From Typhlomys cinereus (lineage: Eukaryota; Chordata; Mammalia; Rodentia; Platacanthomyidae): a stretch of DNA of 64,000 nucleotides. A model generated the notes under the pieces. The model saw only the letters and a list, made by a program, of their open reading frames with translations, was not told where the DNA came from and made no database searches. The stretch is from NCBI GenBank assembly GCA_023101885.1, contig JALPQD010000232.1:2074618-2138617 (forward strand), written 5' to 3'. Each line of letters opens with the position of its first letter. Position 1 is the first letter of the stretch. Both the position numbers and the translations under genes were made by a program. Of this stretch, positions 46,985 through 58,266 are shown piece by piece.

Positions 46985-47390
46985 AATGCAAGTGAACTTA
47001 TATTTTTCACATCTTAATCCTCAATCCTTATTCTTTTTTCCATTTTAACCCTTCATCTTCCCTGCCAATCTACTTCCTATTTTCATGTCTTTTGCATGTG
47101 TGGTCCACTGAATTGCATTTAAGTTGCCTTTAATGCCATATGCCTAAGTACTTGCTTGCTGGAGCATGAATAATGTGGCGTTGGGTGGAACATGAATAAT
47201 ATGACTGTGGGTAAATCATCAGCAATAATCCTCATCAGTCTCTCAGGGAGGTAGGTTGTAAGCCTCTTGACATAATATCACCTTACATGGTGAAATGTAG
47301 ATGGAACAGTGTAAGTCTTGTAGCTGGAGTTTATTCATGGATGCAGCAACCATGGCATGTCTCATGTCACACTCTTGCTAACCTTCAGTC
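46985..47390 (-). mobile_element. Lx-like L1 3' UTR fragment, reverse
   Basis: It shares CTTCCTATTTTCATGTCTTT, CAGTCTCTCAGGGAGGTAGG, AAGCCTCTTGACATAATATC and GGATGCAGCAACCATGGCAT with the copy at 29540-30240. A roughly 30-bp internal imperfect duplication (GGAGCATGAATAATGTGG / GGAACATGAATAATATGA) is present near 47161-47212. Confidence 0.55.
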
Positions 47391-47430
47391 TACTCTCTCT
47401 CTCTCTCCCCCTCTCTCTCTTGCTTGCTCT
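47391..47430. repeat. (CT)n low-complexity tract
   Basis: A short CT-rich microsatellite between two L1 3' UTR pieces. Confidence 0.85.
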
Positions 47431-47449
47431 CTCTCTTTGCTGTTGCATA

Positions 47450-48870
47450 CACAAATACAGTGAATTTGGGATATTTTTGCTTCATATTCCCCAATCCATT
47501 CTTTCCCCCTTTTTCCTTTACAACTCTTTATCCCCTCTGCCAGACTACCTCCTATTTTCAAGTGTTTTCACTTGAGTAGCCCCCTGTGTTTCATTTAGTT
47601 TGTCTTTGAAGACATATGCCTGACATGATTCAGCTCCAGCAAATATCATAGATCAATGCATATACCACCAAGGAAACCATCCTCCTTTTCTATCCTGTCA
47701 GTGTTAATTCTCATCAGTGTTTCTAAGAGGTGTGGAGCTTCTTGAGATCTTCCTGCTTTTATTGTAAAAGGTTGATAGGACAGTTCTGCCATGAAATTTT
47801 GTTTATTACAGCCCTATCATGTCCAGGAGATAATGTTTGGCTCAACACTGACTCAGTTCAGGCTTTTACTGTCTTTCTGGTTAGGTATAGATGTTCTCTT
47901 CCAGGACAAGGGACCCCAAGTCACTTATCTTCTGCATCTTGGCAAGTTGTGTTTTTCTGTAGTAAATATCTTCTGTTGCTGAAGAAGGCTTCTAGATTGA
48001 GTACTGAGAGTTCTTCCAAACTATAGGCATTAAAAAGCAGTTTGATATAGTGTCTTCAAAGCTAAACGTGCATAGCCATCTTTTCTCCTGAGACCTATGT
48101 CCTTTCCCTTGAAAGGTTCTTGTTCTAGTTTATAGTAACAGGAACGTGTTCCATTCTGACAAGAGACCTTAAATTTGATCAGAAAGCTCTTGGTTGCCTC
48201 ATTTTTATTCATGCTATTATTACATGGATGACCACCTTTTGCCATGGCAACTGCTATTGTAACTTGAAGATTTCACAGATTGATGAGACTTTTGATTTTT
48301 TTCTCCTCCAGTAGAACAGTACCATAGTACTCTTTGTTACTGTGTAAGCTGTCCAGCAAAGAGGAAGCATCCAGACCAGTTCTACCTGATGCTTTTTTCC
48401 CCCATGTCCTATGATCCATGTGTGTTGCATCTTAAGCAATATACAGTCTTACTATTAGTTTTTGGAGAGCAACTGAGATCAATGGCAAAACCTATACAGT
48501 TTGGGGAGTGGCTTTGAGACTTATCTGGCCAAACACTTATCAAGAAGTGTCACACACCTGTTAATTCTACCATTGTTTAACCTTGCCATTTTTCTTCTGG
48601 ATGTTCCTGAGCCTTTGGATCGGGAGGTAATTTATGTCTAGTTTAGAGCCAAGCAGTCTATAGTCATAAATATTCTGCACTTTGGTCAGTTGTGAGTTTC
48701 TATAATAAACCTCTCCTATTATGAAAAGAAATTTCTAGGTTGGGTGCTGAGTACCTCCACAATTTATGGATATAATGATAAATGTTTAAAAGGCAGTGTG
48801 ATGTAGAGTCCTTATAGCTAATTTTTAAGTGCACTTTCTGTGTTGTAGACATCTATAGTTGAACCACATC
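47450..48870 (-). mobile_element. Lx-like L1 3' UTR, reverse, longer; probably two pieces
   Basis: 47450-48060 repeats the order of 29540-30240, including GTGTTTCTAAGAGGTGTGGA, GCTTCTTGAGATCTTCCTGC and GATTGAGTACTGAGAGTTCT. 48060-48290 continues into AAGGTTCTTGTTCTAGTTTA and AGAAAGCTCTTGGTTGCCTC. 48590-48860 repeats the same body a second time (TAGGTTGGGTGCTGAGTACC, TGTTTAAAAGGCAGTGTGAT). Two overlapping old insertions or a duplication would explain this. Confidence 0.5.
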
Positions 48871-50767
48871 AAGGATTATTTTCCTGTCTCATATGGAGCT
48901 TGGCCTCAGTGTGCTTTTGTTAAATATAACACTGCATTTTTGTCTATTTGTATAAACATATATTACTTCAATAACTTAATATGTGTTTCTTATAGTTTTT
49001 GAAGAACAAGAATATGGGCAGAATTTAATTGGGTCCTCTATTCAGGATTTTGGAAGACAATATTGATGATATCAACTTGGATTTTCTTTGATTTGAGATT
49101 TGACTGAAGAGGAATTCAAATAGAAATTGATAGAACTTGTTGGCTGAATTCACTACCCTGTGGCTACATAACTGATGAAACAGCTTTATTTCCTCTAAAA
49201 TCTCAAATTCTTTCCTCAGCGTGGTACTGGATACTTTGTCAGCAAGCAAGGAGAATCTTTCTATTTTGTTAGATCTCAATTTTGTATAACACTTTTCATC
49301 AGGATTGAGACATCTCATCACAGTAGTTCCCACCCAAATACCAAAAAAGAGGTTACTGAAAGTATGGGTACCACAGACTGTTAGAAATTGTATGGCCTCC
49401 ACATCTGTACAGCATACCAAGTTTCCTAATTGTAACCAAACTCTAAAGCTATGAAATAATTGCCAAATACCACCAACGAAGTTGCCATTAAAATTCATTA
49501 TGGATTTAGATTCTAGATTACAATTACTAGTTTTATATCCATGCCATCTTGTGGCATGTATATCTTGTACTAGTCTATTTTAACAGTTTAATCTGAGCAG
49601 TCTATAAACAAGCACACAATAGGCCAGGAAGATATTTGCAAGGGTTAACTGGGATTTTCACAACTTGGTCTCATTTCTGAAATATAAAGAAGATAAAGTT
49701 GAGCAAGATAAAGTTGAGAAGATAAAGAAGAGCAATTTGTTCATTGCTTTTTTTCAAGGAAAAGATTTCTATAGAATATTTTGTCTTTCTAGTGATTGTA
49801 CATTAGATGATTCAATTCTTCATACATCCTATGCAGTCACTCCTTCAGTCATAAATTAGGGATATTGTAGCTCCTTTAGTGAACCATGTGGAGTCCAAGT
49901 CAACTACTCATTCTCTCCCACATTGTCTTCTCTAGAGTCTCAAGTGTCAGCAAAAATCAGTCAGGACTAAGACTTTCCATTGAAGGATTTCTGTTAATTT
50001 CCTATTTCAAGGATGAGTTGTGGAGATTTTCATCTCCTTTCTTTGCCAAGAGTCCCTTATGCAAATGAGGACACTTATGTCTAGGGCTGTGAATACCAAG
50101 AAATAGGTGCAGCCTGATAAATCTCACTGAAGACTTGCTCAGTTAGGAGAGACTTTATTCCTTACATTTGCATTACTGTGTAACAGCACAGAGCAGAGAT
50201 GATCAGCTCTAAGATGACTTTTTTACCTCTGCCTAAACAGGCAAGCAGCTGGTACTCAGCTCAGTAAAACAAATTAAAGCCCTGCGTCTCCAGGCATTCC
50301 AGACTCCCTATTACACTAGTATTTTATGATGTGTAGCTTCAAAGCAATCTTTAAGTGCTGAGTCTTTATCAATTGCATTTTGTGTTACGTTTTACTCTTC
50401 TCTATTATGCTTCACCAAATGCTGACTGGAGCTGTGTGATGCTACAATTCTCTGTTGTTTCATTGCTGAAAACCTTTGTCTGTCTTCCTTATGCATGCTG
50501 TGGCTATGGGAGCAGTGTTTTAAAGTTTCTTTGGTGGAAGAAATCTAAAGTGGACACAGCTACCCCACTGGGAAGAAACAAGGAGACATGTCCTTTTCAT
50601 TGTAGTACATTAAATAGTCATCCCAGGAAGCAGTACACCAGGTGTCATTGCTTAACTCTTTTTCATAGTCTGATATCATGGAGACACACACATACATGAG
50701 ACTTTTGAGATATCTTTAGTTCCATTAATAGCTAAGAAAGTCAAGGAAGTGGGAATTGAAAATTGGG
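48871..50767. other. Otherwise unassigned sequence
   Basis: Apart from the open frame at 49025-49498 and a short imperfect GATAAAGTTGAGAA-type tandem near 49688-49730, I see no recognised element. Confidence 0.4.
49025..49498 (-). other. Unassigned 157-codon reverse open reading frame
   Basis: This is the longest open frame outside L1 and simple repeats that does not overlap a recognised element. The translation starts MNFNGNFVGGIWQLF and includes NPDEKCYTKLRSNKIERF and LLADKVSSTTLRKEFEILEE. There are two weakly hydrophobic stretches but no clear signal peptide, and no domain that I recognise. It has no splice context or promoter sign. By chance about one frame of this length may be expected in a 64-kb AT-rich window, so it is listed only as unexplained. 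A decayed processed gene or transposon is possible. Confidence 0.2.
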
Positions 50768-50884
50768 CAAAAAGGGACAGGTAGATGGCTCAGCAGATAA
50801 AGGTGCATGCTGCACTTTTCCCTGAGTTTTATATCCAAAACTCAAAAATAAGGAATGAACCAAATCCCAAACTTCGTCCTCTAA

Positions 50885-50918
<34 letters not shown>

Positions 50919-50930
50919 ACCACATACTCA
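50768..50930 (+). mobile_element. tRNA-derived SINE remnant with (CA)n
   Basis: AGGTAGATGGCTCAGCAGAT and AAAGGTGCATGCTGC form the head; a degraded body leads to about 14 CA units (50889-50916). Confidence 0.65.
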
Positions 50931-51794
50931 CATGCTAAATAATAAATTAAAAAATTTCCTTAAAAAAGGTCTGACATTGTCACCTATATATTACATTCTA
51001 TTTGCTGTTGCAATGCAAAGCATAACTTCATAATGCATAGATACTTAATTATAAACTACAGATAAGCCAACATAGCCTGGGAACACTGATTCAAATTAGC
51101 CTAAATGACATTTGAAGGAAGTTACATGACCTTTTGAAGTTACAAGACAAAAGAAATATATAAGTTAATGTATGTACGAAGTACATTGGTGAGAATATAC
51201 TGCAGCATCCTTGCAGCAGACTGGAGAAATTTGTTCTGTAAGTTTTTCATGTTGTTGTACAATATAACATTCTTGACTTTAAAGTGGGTGGATGCTCTAA
51301 GCAATCAATTGGTCAGAAGAATCTTCAACACACAAGTAGCTCTGATTTTAATTCATATCTTGTCCTTCTCTCAAACATGCAGTGACATCTAAATTTTTTT
51401 TCTCCATTTAGATCTACCCATGAACATACAAACATTAATGTTGGCTTTTGAGATACTGATACAGATTATCCACATTTCAGAACAAAATTTGTTATAGCAG
51501 AGGAAATAGTCCAGTAAATTTGTAAAGAAAGATAACAACAGCAGCAACCAAGTAAGAGAGGCAGAAAAAGTGTGTGAGTTTGAGATCACCTTGCTGAGTA
51601 GTTACAATGTAGAATAACTAGGGAACTTGATTGTGGGGGAATGAATGGAGATGTTAACTGTATTCTTCCCTGTTGATGGTGGCCTCTGCTACCATTGGAT
51701 GACTTAGGGAAAAATTAGATATAAGATAGTCACAAAAAGTCTTAAATCCACAACAGAAAGAACACTGCTCTTGACATATAAAATAGATACTTAT
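50931..51794. other. Unassigned AT-rich sequence
   Basis: No recognised element. Confidence 0.4.
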
Positions 51795-53680
51795 ATAACA
51801 ATTGAGACTGATCATCAACTTGAAAATAGTTCTGGGCACAGCTGTGAAGAATTAGTAGTTGATTTAAACCTTGACCAAGACCGCAGAATATTGTCTGACC
51901 CAGCCCTTGGTGGTGAGACTAATCCCTGGGCAGATAGATAAGAAGAAGGGATCTGATTAAGGAAGTTAGCATTCTTTGGATATAGTTGACCAGACATGCT
52001 ATCTGTCAAGTGAAGTTTCCCCTCTCTCAGCAGTCCTATGGATTGGCTCTCTTGTCTGCTGGTATTGGTATAAGCTCTCCTGTCAAGCTGCACTAAGAAC
52101 TATGACCAGACTATCATAAACCAAAATAAAAACCTCTGCTTCCTTAAGGTATTTGATCGTGAATTTATAAGCAACATGCAAAGAAACTCCAACAGCATTT
52201 GGTACCAGAAGAGTGGGATGTTGCTGATAAATATGGCCATATGCGAAAATTCATCAGTTTTGTTGAAGAAATTTGGAAATGTTTAAAGGTTTTTGAAGCT
52301 AAAGAAACCATTGATCATTAGTGGATTATTCTGAAAACAGTAATATGGAGAAAGTCATGAATTTGTTTCAACCCTGATTGGGATGAAGGGAACAGGATTT
52401 TGGCGAAGCTGGATCTGAAAGTGATGGTGAATTTGCTTGGTAGAAGGGAGCTTGACAGCCTTGAAGTTTTGGATGAGAAAAAGTCAGAGAGTGGAGTATT
52501 GTGGCTATTATAAAAATTAAAAATATCGAAGAAAAACCTTGTTTTCACTGGTACAAGGATAGAAATGAATTCTGCCCTATGGGGATACTGTGTTGTGAAA
52601 ACTCAGACTCCTTCAGTGGAAGAAAGTCTAAGATGAAGCAGTTTCCTGTCGTTCAAAAGTTTTGGCTGCTTAAAAGAGGGCTTTTCTATGATCAATACAC
52701 AGAAGTTGATACATAGGTGGTTCAAGTAGGCAAGATACATCTGAACTTCACAGCAAAGCTTGAAAGCATCATCCATATTGTACTGATTTTGATGCAAGAT
52801 TCAGGGGTTGATGGAGAGAGGCTATGGCTTATCATCAAGTAGTAGTTTGAAGTGTTTACAAAGGAAGGTGAAGCTTATAGTTATTTTAGAGAAAGAACCA
52901 AGAGTGTTGAAGATTCCAGAACCATGGGACATGTGCTGAGGATGACTGTGAGTGAAAATCTGACCAGGTTCACAGAAAAGCTCCTTGTGGTACTTTGAGC
53001 CATAAAGAGGGACTGGGATTGCCCAGAATCTTTGAGCTATCTTGACTACATATTGAATAGCATAAAATGGACATTGAACCACAATATGTGGCATTTATTT
53101 TCTTAGACTTTAGTCTGAATCTGTTATTTTTTGTGCTCTGTACCTAATACTTCCATTTTAATGTTTACTCTGTGTTGACGTATTTAACTTTATTTGATTT
53201 GATATTTATTAAATATGTCAACACAGAGTATTAAATGTATTTCCTACTGTAAGATCAATGTAACATTTGCAGAGATAAGAATTGAAAGATTACGGTTTAA
53301 AAATAAGGTATTGTTTTGTCACATTGATAAGGGGAAGAATGTCATGGTTAGATACAAGTATCAAGTTGGCAATTGAAAGCTTAAGTTGAGGTTAGCCCTG
53401 AATAAAGCTGAAGGAGACCTTGGCTGATGTAACTAGTTCCTGGGAAAATGGATAAAATGGAAAGAGCTGGTTAAAGAAAATGGCATTCTCTGGTTATAGT
53501 TGGCCAGTCACACTGTTTGGCGAGAGGAGGTTGCCCTTGTGCATTTGGTCTGGCTAGTTTCCATTACTATGATCTTTCCTGCTGAGCTGCACTAAGAACT
53601 GTGACAGGACCATTATCAGCTAAAATAAAACTTCTTGTTTCCATAAGGTGTATGATCTTGAATTTTTTAGCAACATTACT
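51795..53680 (+). mobile_element. ERVL-MaLR-type element with two LTRs and internal region
   Basis: Two related direct repeats flank a 1.1-kb internal part. The left LTR is about 51795-52195 and the right one about 53343-53680. They share, in order, ATTCTTTGGATATAGTTGAC / ATTCTCTGGTTATAGTTGGC, GCTGCACTAAGAACTATGAC / GCTGCACTAAGAACTGTGAC, CAAAATAAAAACC / TAAAATAAAACTTC (polyadenylation signal) and TTCCTTAAGGTATTTGATC / TTCCATAAGGTGTATGATC. The right LTR starts TGTCATGGTTAGA directly after a purine tract AAGGGGAAGAA. The internal part opens with TTTGGTACCAGAAG, as MaLR internal regions do, and has no intact retroviral frame. LTR divergence (about a quarter of sites by eye) shows an old insertion. 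Confidence 0.7.
53166..53230. repeat. Palindrome with 22-bp arms, 21-nt loop
   Basis: Left arm 53166-53187 (TACTCTGTGTTGACGTATTTAA) pairs with right arm 53209-53230 at 21 of 22 positions. It lies inside the internal part of the MaLR element, close to its right LTR. Both outer ends read TACTCTGTGTTG from outside inwards, close to the end of the larger palindrome at 4111-4253. Confidence 0.9.
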
Positions 53681-55149
53681 TAGGTGTCATTTTAGATGGC
53701 ATCACTAATGCAATTCATCATGTTTAAAATTTTGAGTTTATGTCAACAAAACTACTAAGGAAGGCCAAAGGTGATCTACTGCCTAGATTCTTAAAGTGCA
53801 GGTTATCACATGCATGTTGAGGAATAACAGTAAAATATTAGGAATTCACAGGCATAAAGCATTAATTCAAAATCAAACTTGTAATAACTCAAGATGTTTC
53901 TGGGAGTTTCAATCCTTTGCTCTTAGCAACATGCTCACTTATACTTTGAACGTACATCCAAGCTACACAATGCCACAAACCATGCCTCACCTACTTCAGC
54001 CCAGTATTTCACATGATTGTAGGTTGGGAATTTTAATCTTCTGCTGTACATACAAAATGCTTTGTTCTTACAGAAATAATGGTTTAATTGTGGAAAACAA
54101 AGAAAGACCTAAAGAGTTTCTTATAGTCATCATTAAGCATTTATGTAACAAATTATATAACTTTTGGTTGTGTTTTGTTGCAATGCTTGACTGTAGAGAC
54201 TTCTGTTCAAAGAGCTGACTTGAGTTTCATAAAGAGTAATTAAATGAGGAGGCTCTCGAGGAAGAGAAATCAGCCAACGACTTCTCTCCTAACAATTTCT
54301 GAAATGACCCTAAAAATACTCCTGCCATGTTGTACTACACACTTATATGAGATAATGTTATTCTTTGCCTTGATGATTTTAAAATAAGAATATGAATTAA
54401 CACTAAAGGATGTTGAAGATGATCTCTATCCTGTAAGAATAACTGTTCAGATAAGATCTGATTTCTTACATAAAAGGAAGCAAGCACATCCCTCTGACTG
54501 AACACAAATTTGTTTTTATCTTAAAAGGTAAAAAAGTATGTATATCTAAGAATGGTTATTATTTTTAAAAGTTTAGATTTTATATTTTTTGTATATCTAA
54601 ATTCCTGTGGCTACAATAAAAGTTTGTATAAAAAGATTGTGATGGTTAAGAAACCTGATAAACACTGGAAGGTTTAAAACAGAAACTCAAAGCTGAATGC
54701 ACTAAATGCCCAAATCATATCATAGAAATGGAGTACCCATGACATTATTCTCCCTACTATGATCACAACTTTGCTGAGTAGGAAAACTGCTCTTAAATAT
54801 ATTTGGTCTAAAATAGCCACTTCTGCCATTAATGTATCAATAGGATAATTTGCCTATAATGGAGATGCTGCGTTTTCTGTACTGTTAGGCTAAATTATAA
54901 GTGAGGAAGTTATACTAATAAAGCCTAAATCATATTTTGAATTTTAGCTACAAGAGATTCTAGAAAATGTTTCCCTTTTTCTTCCAATCTTTCCATTTCA
55001 GGAATTGGAATAAGTGTCTATCAAGATGCACTTCTTTGTTCTGCCACACTTCCAAATTTAAGGAGAGGAGCAACAATCCCTTGTTCAGTATATTAAGTAA
55101 AAAGCTAGCAATCAAAGTATAAGAAGTTCAAAAACAAGTGAAAGGAATT
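53681..55149. other. Unassigned AT-rich sequence
   Basis: No recognised repeat or gene. The 140-codon frame at 53796-54218 shows no motif. An acceptor-like tract ends at 55001 but no donor follows. Confidence 0.4.
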
Positions 55150-55417
55150 CAGAGATGGCTAGGAAGGTAAAGAGCTTTCTACATAAGCATGATGACTTCA
55201 GTTTGAACCTACATGAAAAGCTGGATATGGTGATATTTGCCCCAAAACAGAAGTATCACAGGAATGCACCAATCAGCCAGTCAATCAATGTAACCAATTT
55301 GTGAGTAACAAGTTCAATGGCAGACCTTATCCCAACAAATAAGTTAGAGATCAATAGAGGAAAACATCCCAGTGTCAACCTCTGACCCTTCCACACATTG
55401 ACATACACAGATGCACA

Positions 55418-55466
<49 letters not shown>

Positions 55467-55490
55467 GAGAGAAAGAGAATGTACATGTGT
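55150..55490 (+). mobile_element. B4-like SINE with (CA)n tail
   Basis: The head is AGAGATGGCTAGGAAGGTAA, AGAGCTTTC and GCATGATGACTTCAGTTTGA; the body contains GAAAACATCCCAGTGTCAAC and CTCTGACCCTTCCACACATT, typical of the B4 3' part; the tail is about 21 uninterrupted CA units (55419-55461). Confidence 0.8.
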
Positions 55491-56170
55491 GCATGCATAC
55501 TAACAAAAAACTACAATAATAAAAATTAAAAGAAATCAAGCAAAAATAGGCTAGTCCTGAGTTGCTGAGTCATGAATATTCATTCATCAAAATGACATTC
55601 ATATTTTTTTATTTTTTACTATGTATGAGAAAAAATGGTACCCTGATGGATCAATGAATTCTAAAATGACCTGTCATAGCACCTGACATGACCCTAGCTG
55701 AAACAGCAGTTTTTCTTTGTCCTTTATGTTCCTTTGTGTTGGCTGGTTGGTACAGAAAATCAGGCTTATGGAACCAGATTTTATGTGTTTTTATCACCAA
55801 TGAAATCAATAGTCATAGTAAAAAATATGAAGTTCTCACTCTAAGAAGATGCAACAGATATTCTTAGGGGGAATTTAAATATTCACCAGAAACTAACTAA
55901 GAGTTTGTAACATTTAATATATTGTCCTGGTAATAGGAATATGATGATGTAAAGGACACAAGATTTCAGCTCTCTCAGGGCCAGCTATAAACTTCATATA
56001 CCTTGAAGGCAATCAGATTTGTTTTCCATAGCTCAGCAATGCTTCTGTTGTAACACATACTTTCTAAGAAATGGGACTATACAGTGTGATAATCACCTCA
56101 TGTTCTCTAAAACCAACAATGTCTGTATCTTTTTAATTGTTCCTTCATTTACTTATCTATAAAATGGGTG
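55491..56170. other. Unassigned sequence
   Basis: No recognised element. Confidence 0.4.
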
Positions 56171-56341
56171 TAGTTGAGCTGGAGACATGGCTCAGGAATT
56201 AAAGCCTTTGACTGTACTTCCTGTCCTGAAAAGTAGACCTGGGATACCCTAGAGCAACACAATAAGGAGGTGGAGCAGTTGAAGATGAGTTCTGATGTCA
56301 TCTTTTAGCCTTCATAGGCACATATATTCATTTCCTCTGTG

Positions 56342-56391
<50 letters not shown>

Positions 56392-56395
56392 GCAC
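56171..56395 (+). mobile_element. tRNA-derived SINE with (CA)n tail
   Basis: GAGCTGGAGACATGGCTCAG, then AATTAAAGCCTTTGACTG, CACAATAAGGAGGTGGAGC and CCTTCATAGGCACATATATT match the SINE at 57984. The tail is about 23 CA units (56342-56388). Confidence 0.75.
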
Positions 56396-57973
56396 ACGAT
56401 ATATATACCCACACAGATTTCCAAAAATAAAAGAAAATGAAATAAAATAAAATGGGGATGATTGTAGAGCACATATCATTCAATTTTTAAAACAGTTTAA
56501 CCTTTTATGTATAGCATACTAATGCAGAGCCTGGTATATAAAAATATTATATAATAGTATGAATATATATTTTTTCATATAAAATAGAAAAATATATTTT
56601 CTTCTACTAAATTGGAAAGATTCAATCTTTTCAACTAAATTTTAGCTTTAACTGTGATTATTTTGGTTGGTGATAAGGTGAAGCATAAATGAGAAATTAA
56701 ATGATATGACTACTGAATTTACAAAATTATCTAGAGATTTCTAAAACTAATGTGTATGTATATGTGTGTTTTGCATATGCTTTAATTACTGTGGAAATAT
56801 GATTTATTGTGGAATTAAATGATGGTCATGACATTATTTTTATTCCAGTAAAATCTATTAACAATTGCAATTTCATGATTCTATCTTACAACTTGATACT
56901 AAAACTTGAATAAGAACTAAAAATGTTAACTTCAATTAACTCCTATAACCGAGTATTAAATAATTTAATTTATATTGTTCTACAAAAGCAAACCTTATAA
57001 CATTAGGAAATTTCCCCATGAAATAAAACATTTCTCCAATATAAATAAACGCTTTAACTGTATTCATGCATTTGTAATTCTCCCTTATATGCTCTATCAT
57101 GAACAGGTATGAGTTGCTTTCATGTAAACCTATACCAATCAACTCTGTAGCTTTTTTATGCTGCTTTTAAACACAATTACATTGAGGAAGAAAGATGAGT
57201 TTAGGAAGCTTCTGAGGTATTTATGCTAAAAGAAAAAAATGATGCCCAAGTTGTTTTTCATTTTTAGAAAGCTTTTTCCTCTGTATATTTAAAGACTGCA
57301 TTATGCAGTCATTCATTCTGTAAATTAAACCTTTTGATTGCTAGTAGCATTATGCAAAGCTAGCATATTGTACCTATTTGCAAATATATTAGTGAATGCT
57401 TTCATTTTCTTTGCCAAAATTGCCAAAATGTGTCATAACATACAAAGAACGTCCTAAATGTTACCAAAATAGAAAGGGGTTTGTGTAGCTGTAAGAAACA
57501 CAATATAGAATATGTTTACCACAGGTACCCAAATACAGTGGAACTATGAATTTGGAAAAACTAAAGGGAGACACTGAAAAATTTTCAGATGCACTATGGG
57601 AATATTACAGAAAAATTTTCCATAGGGCCTGCTCACTGAATCACAGCTAGTTAACCAAAAGTGTAGTTTGATGAAATGGGATTTGGGGAGTTGTTTTTCT
57701 CTCAGCAACTACTGATACTCCCTTTGCATATGGCAGGGGAGAGATTCTAGGAGGAAACATAGCAAAGCTGCAGTTGCCTAGATTGTTCCTGACTACCTTG
57801 TCACTGGAATATGACCAGGGACAGCATGCAAACTCTACTTCCTGTGGCAGAAGGATGGTACAAAATCCTAGAACAGAACAGAAACCAAGGAGAAAAACAC
57901 CTTTTACTAAATGTTTCTATGATTTATTAGGTCTTACTTTAATGACAATTTTGAAGAAATAGAAAATATTAAG
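56396..57973. other. Unassigned AT-rich sequence
   Basis: 1.6 kb without a recognised element. It includes two close TATGCAAA-like octamer sites near 57353 and local AT palindromes, all expected by chance at this composition. Confidence 0.4.
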
Positions 57974-58266
57974 AAAGTCTTGAAGAGTTGGAGAGGTGGC
58001 TCAGGGGTTAAGCCTCTGCCTTGCAGGCAGAAGGTCCTGAGTTCGGATCCTAGACCCCATGTATAGACGCCAGGCAGAAGCCCGGGCAGCCTGCGTTTCT
58101 GGTACTGGTAGGGCGGAGCCTGTGAATCCTGGGGCAGAGTAAACAAGGAGGAGGTGGAGGCGGTCCATGGTGGTTCCCCAATTCGTCTGTGGTTCTATAC
58201 ACATACACAAACATACACACGCGCAAATACACACACATGTAACAATTGAATAAAAAAAAGTCTTGA
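57974..58266 (+). mobile_element. Youngest tRNA-derived SINE copy, 10-bp TSD
   Basis: AAAGTCTTGA flanks the element at 57974-57983 and 58257-58266. The head is well preserved: GGAGAGGTGGCTCAGGGGTT (A box) and AGGTCCTGAGTTCGGATCCT (B box). The body is GC-rich with CpGs (GACGCCAGG, GAAGCCCGGGCAGCCTGCG), showing little CpG decay. It ends with ACACACAT..CAATTGAATAAAAAAA. It is the best local guide to the lineage-specific SINE family. Confidence 0.9.

Noticed and set aside
53796..54218. 140-codon forward frame
   Set aside because: No motif, no splice context, and a composition expected from AT-rich chance sequence.
54950..55060. Acceptor-like tract CCAATCTTTCCATTTCAG
   Set aside because: No donor or sustained open frame follows.
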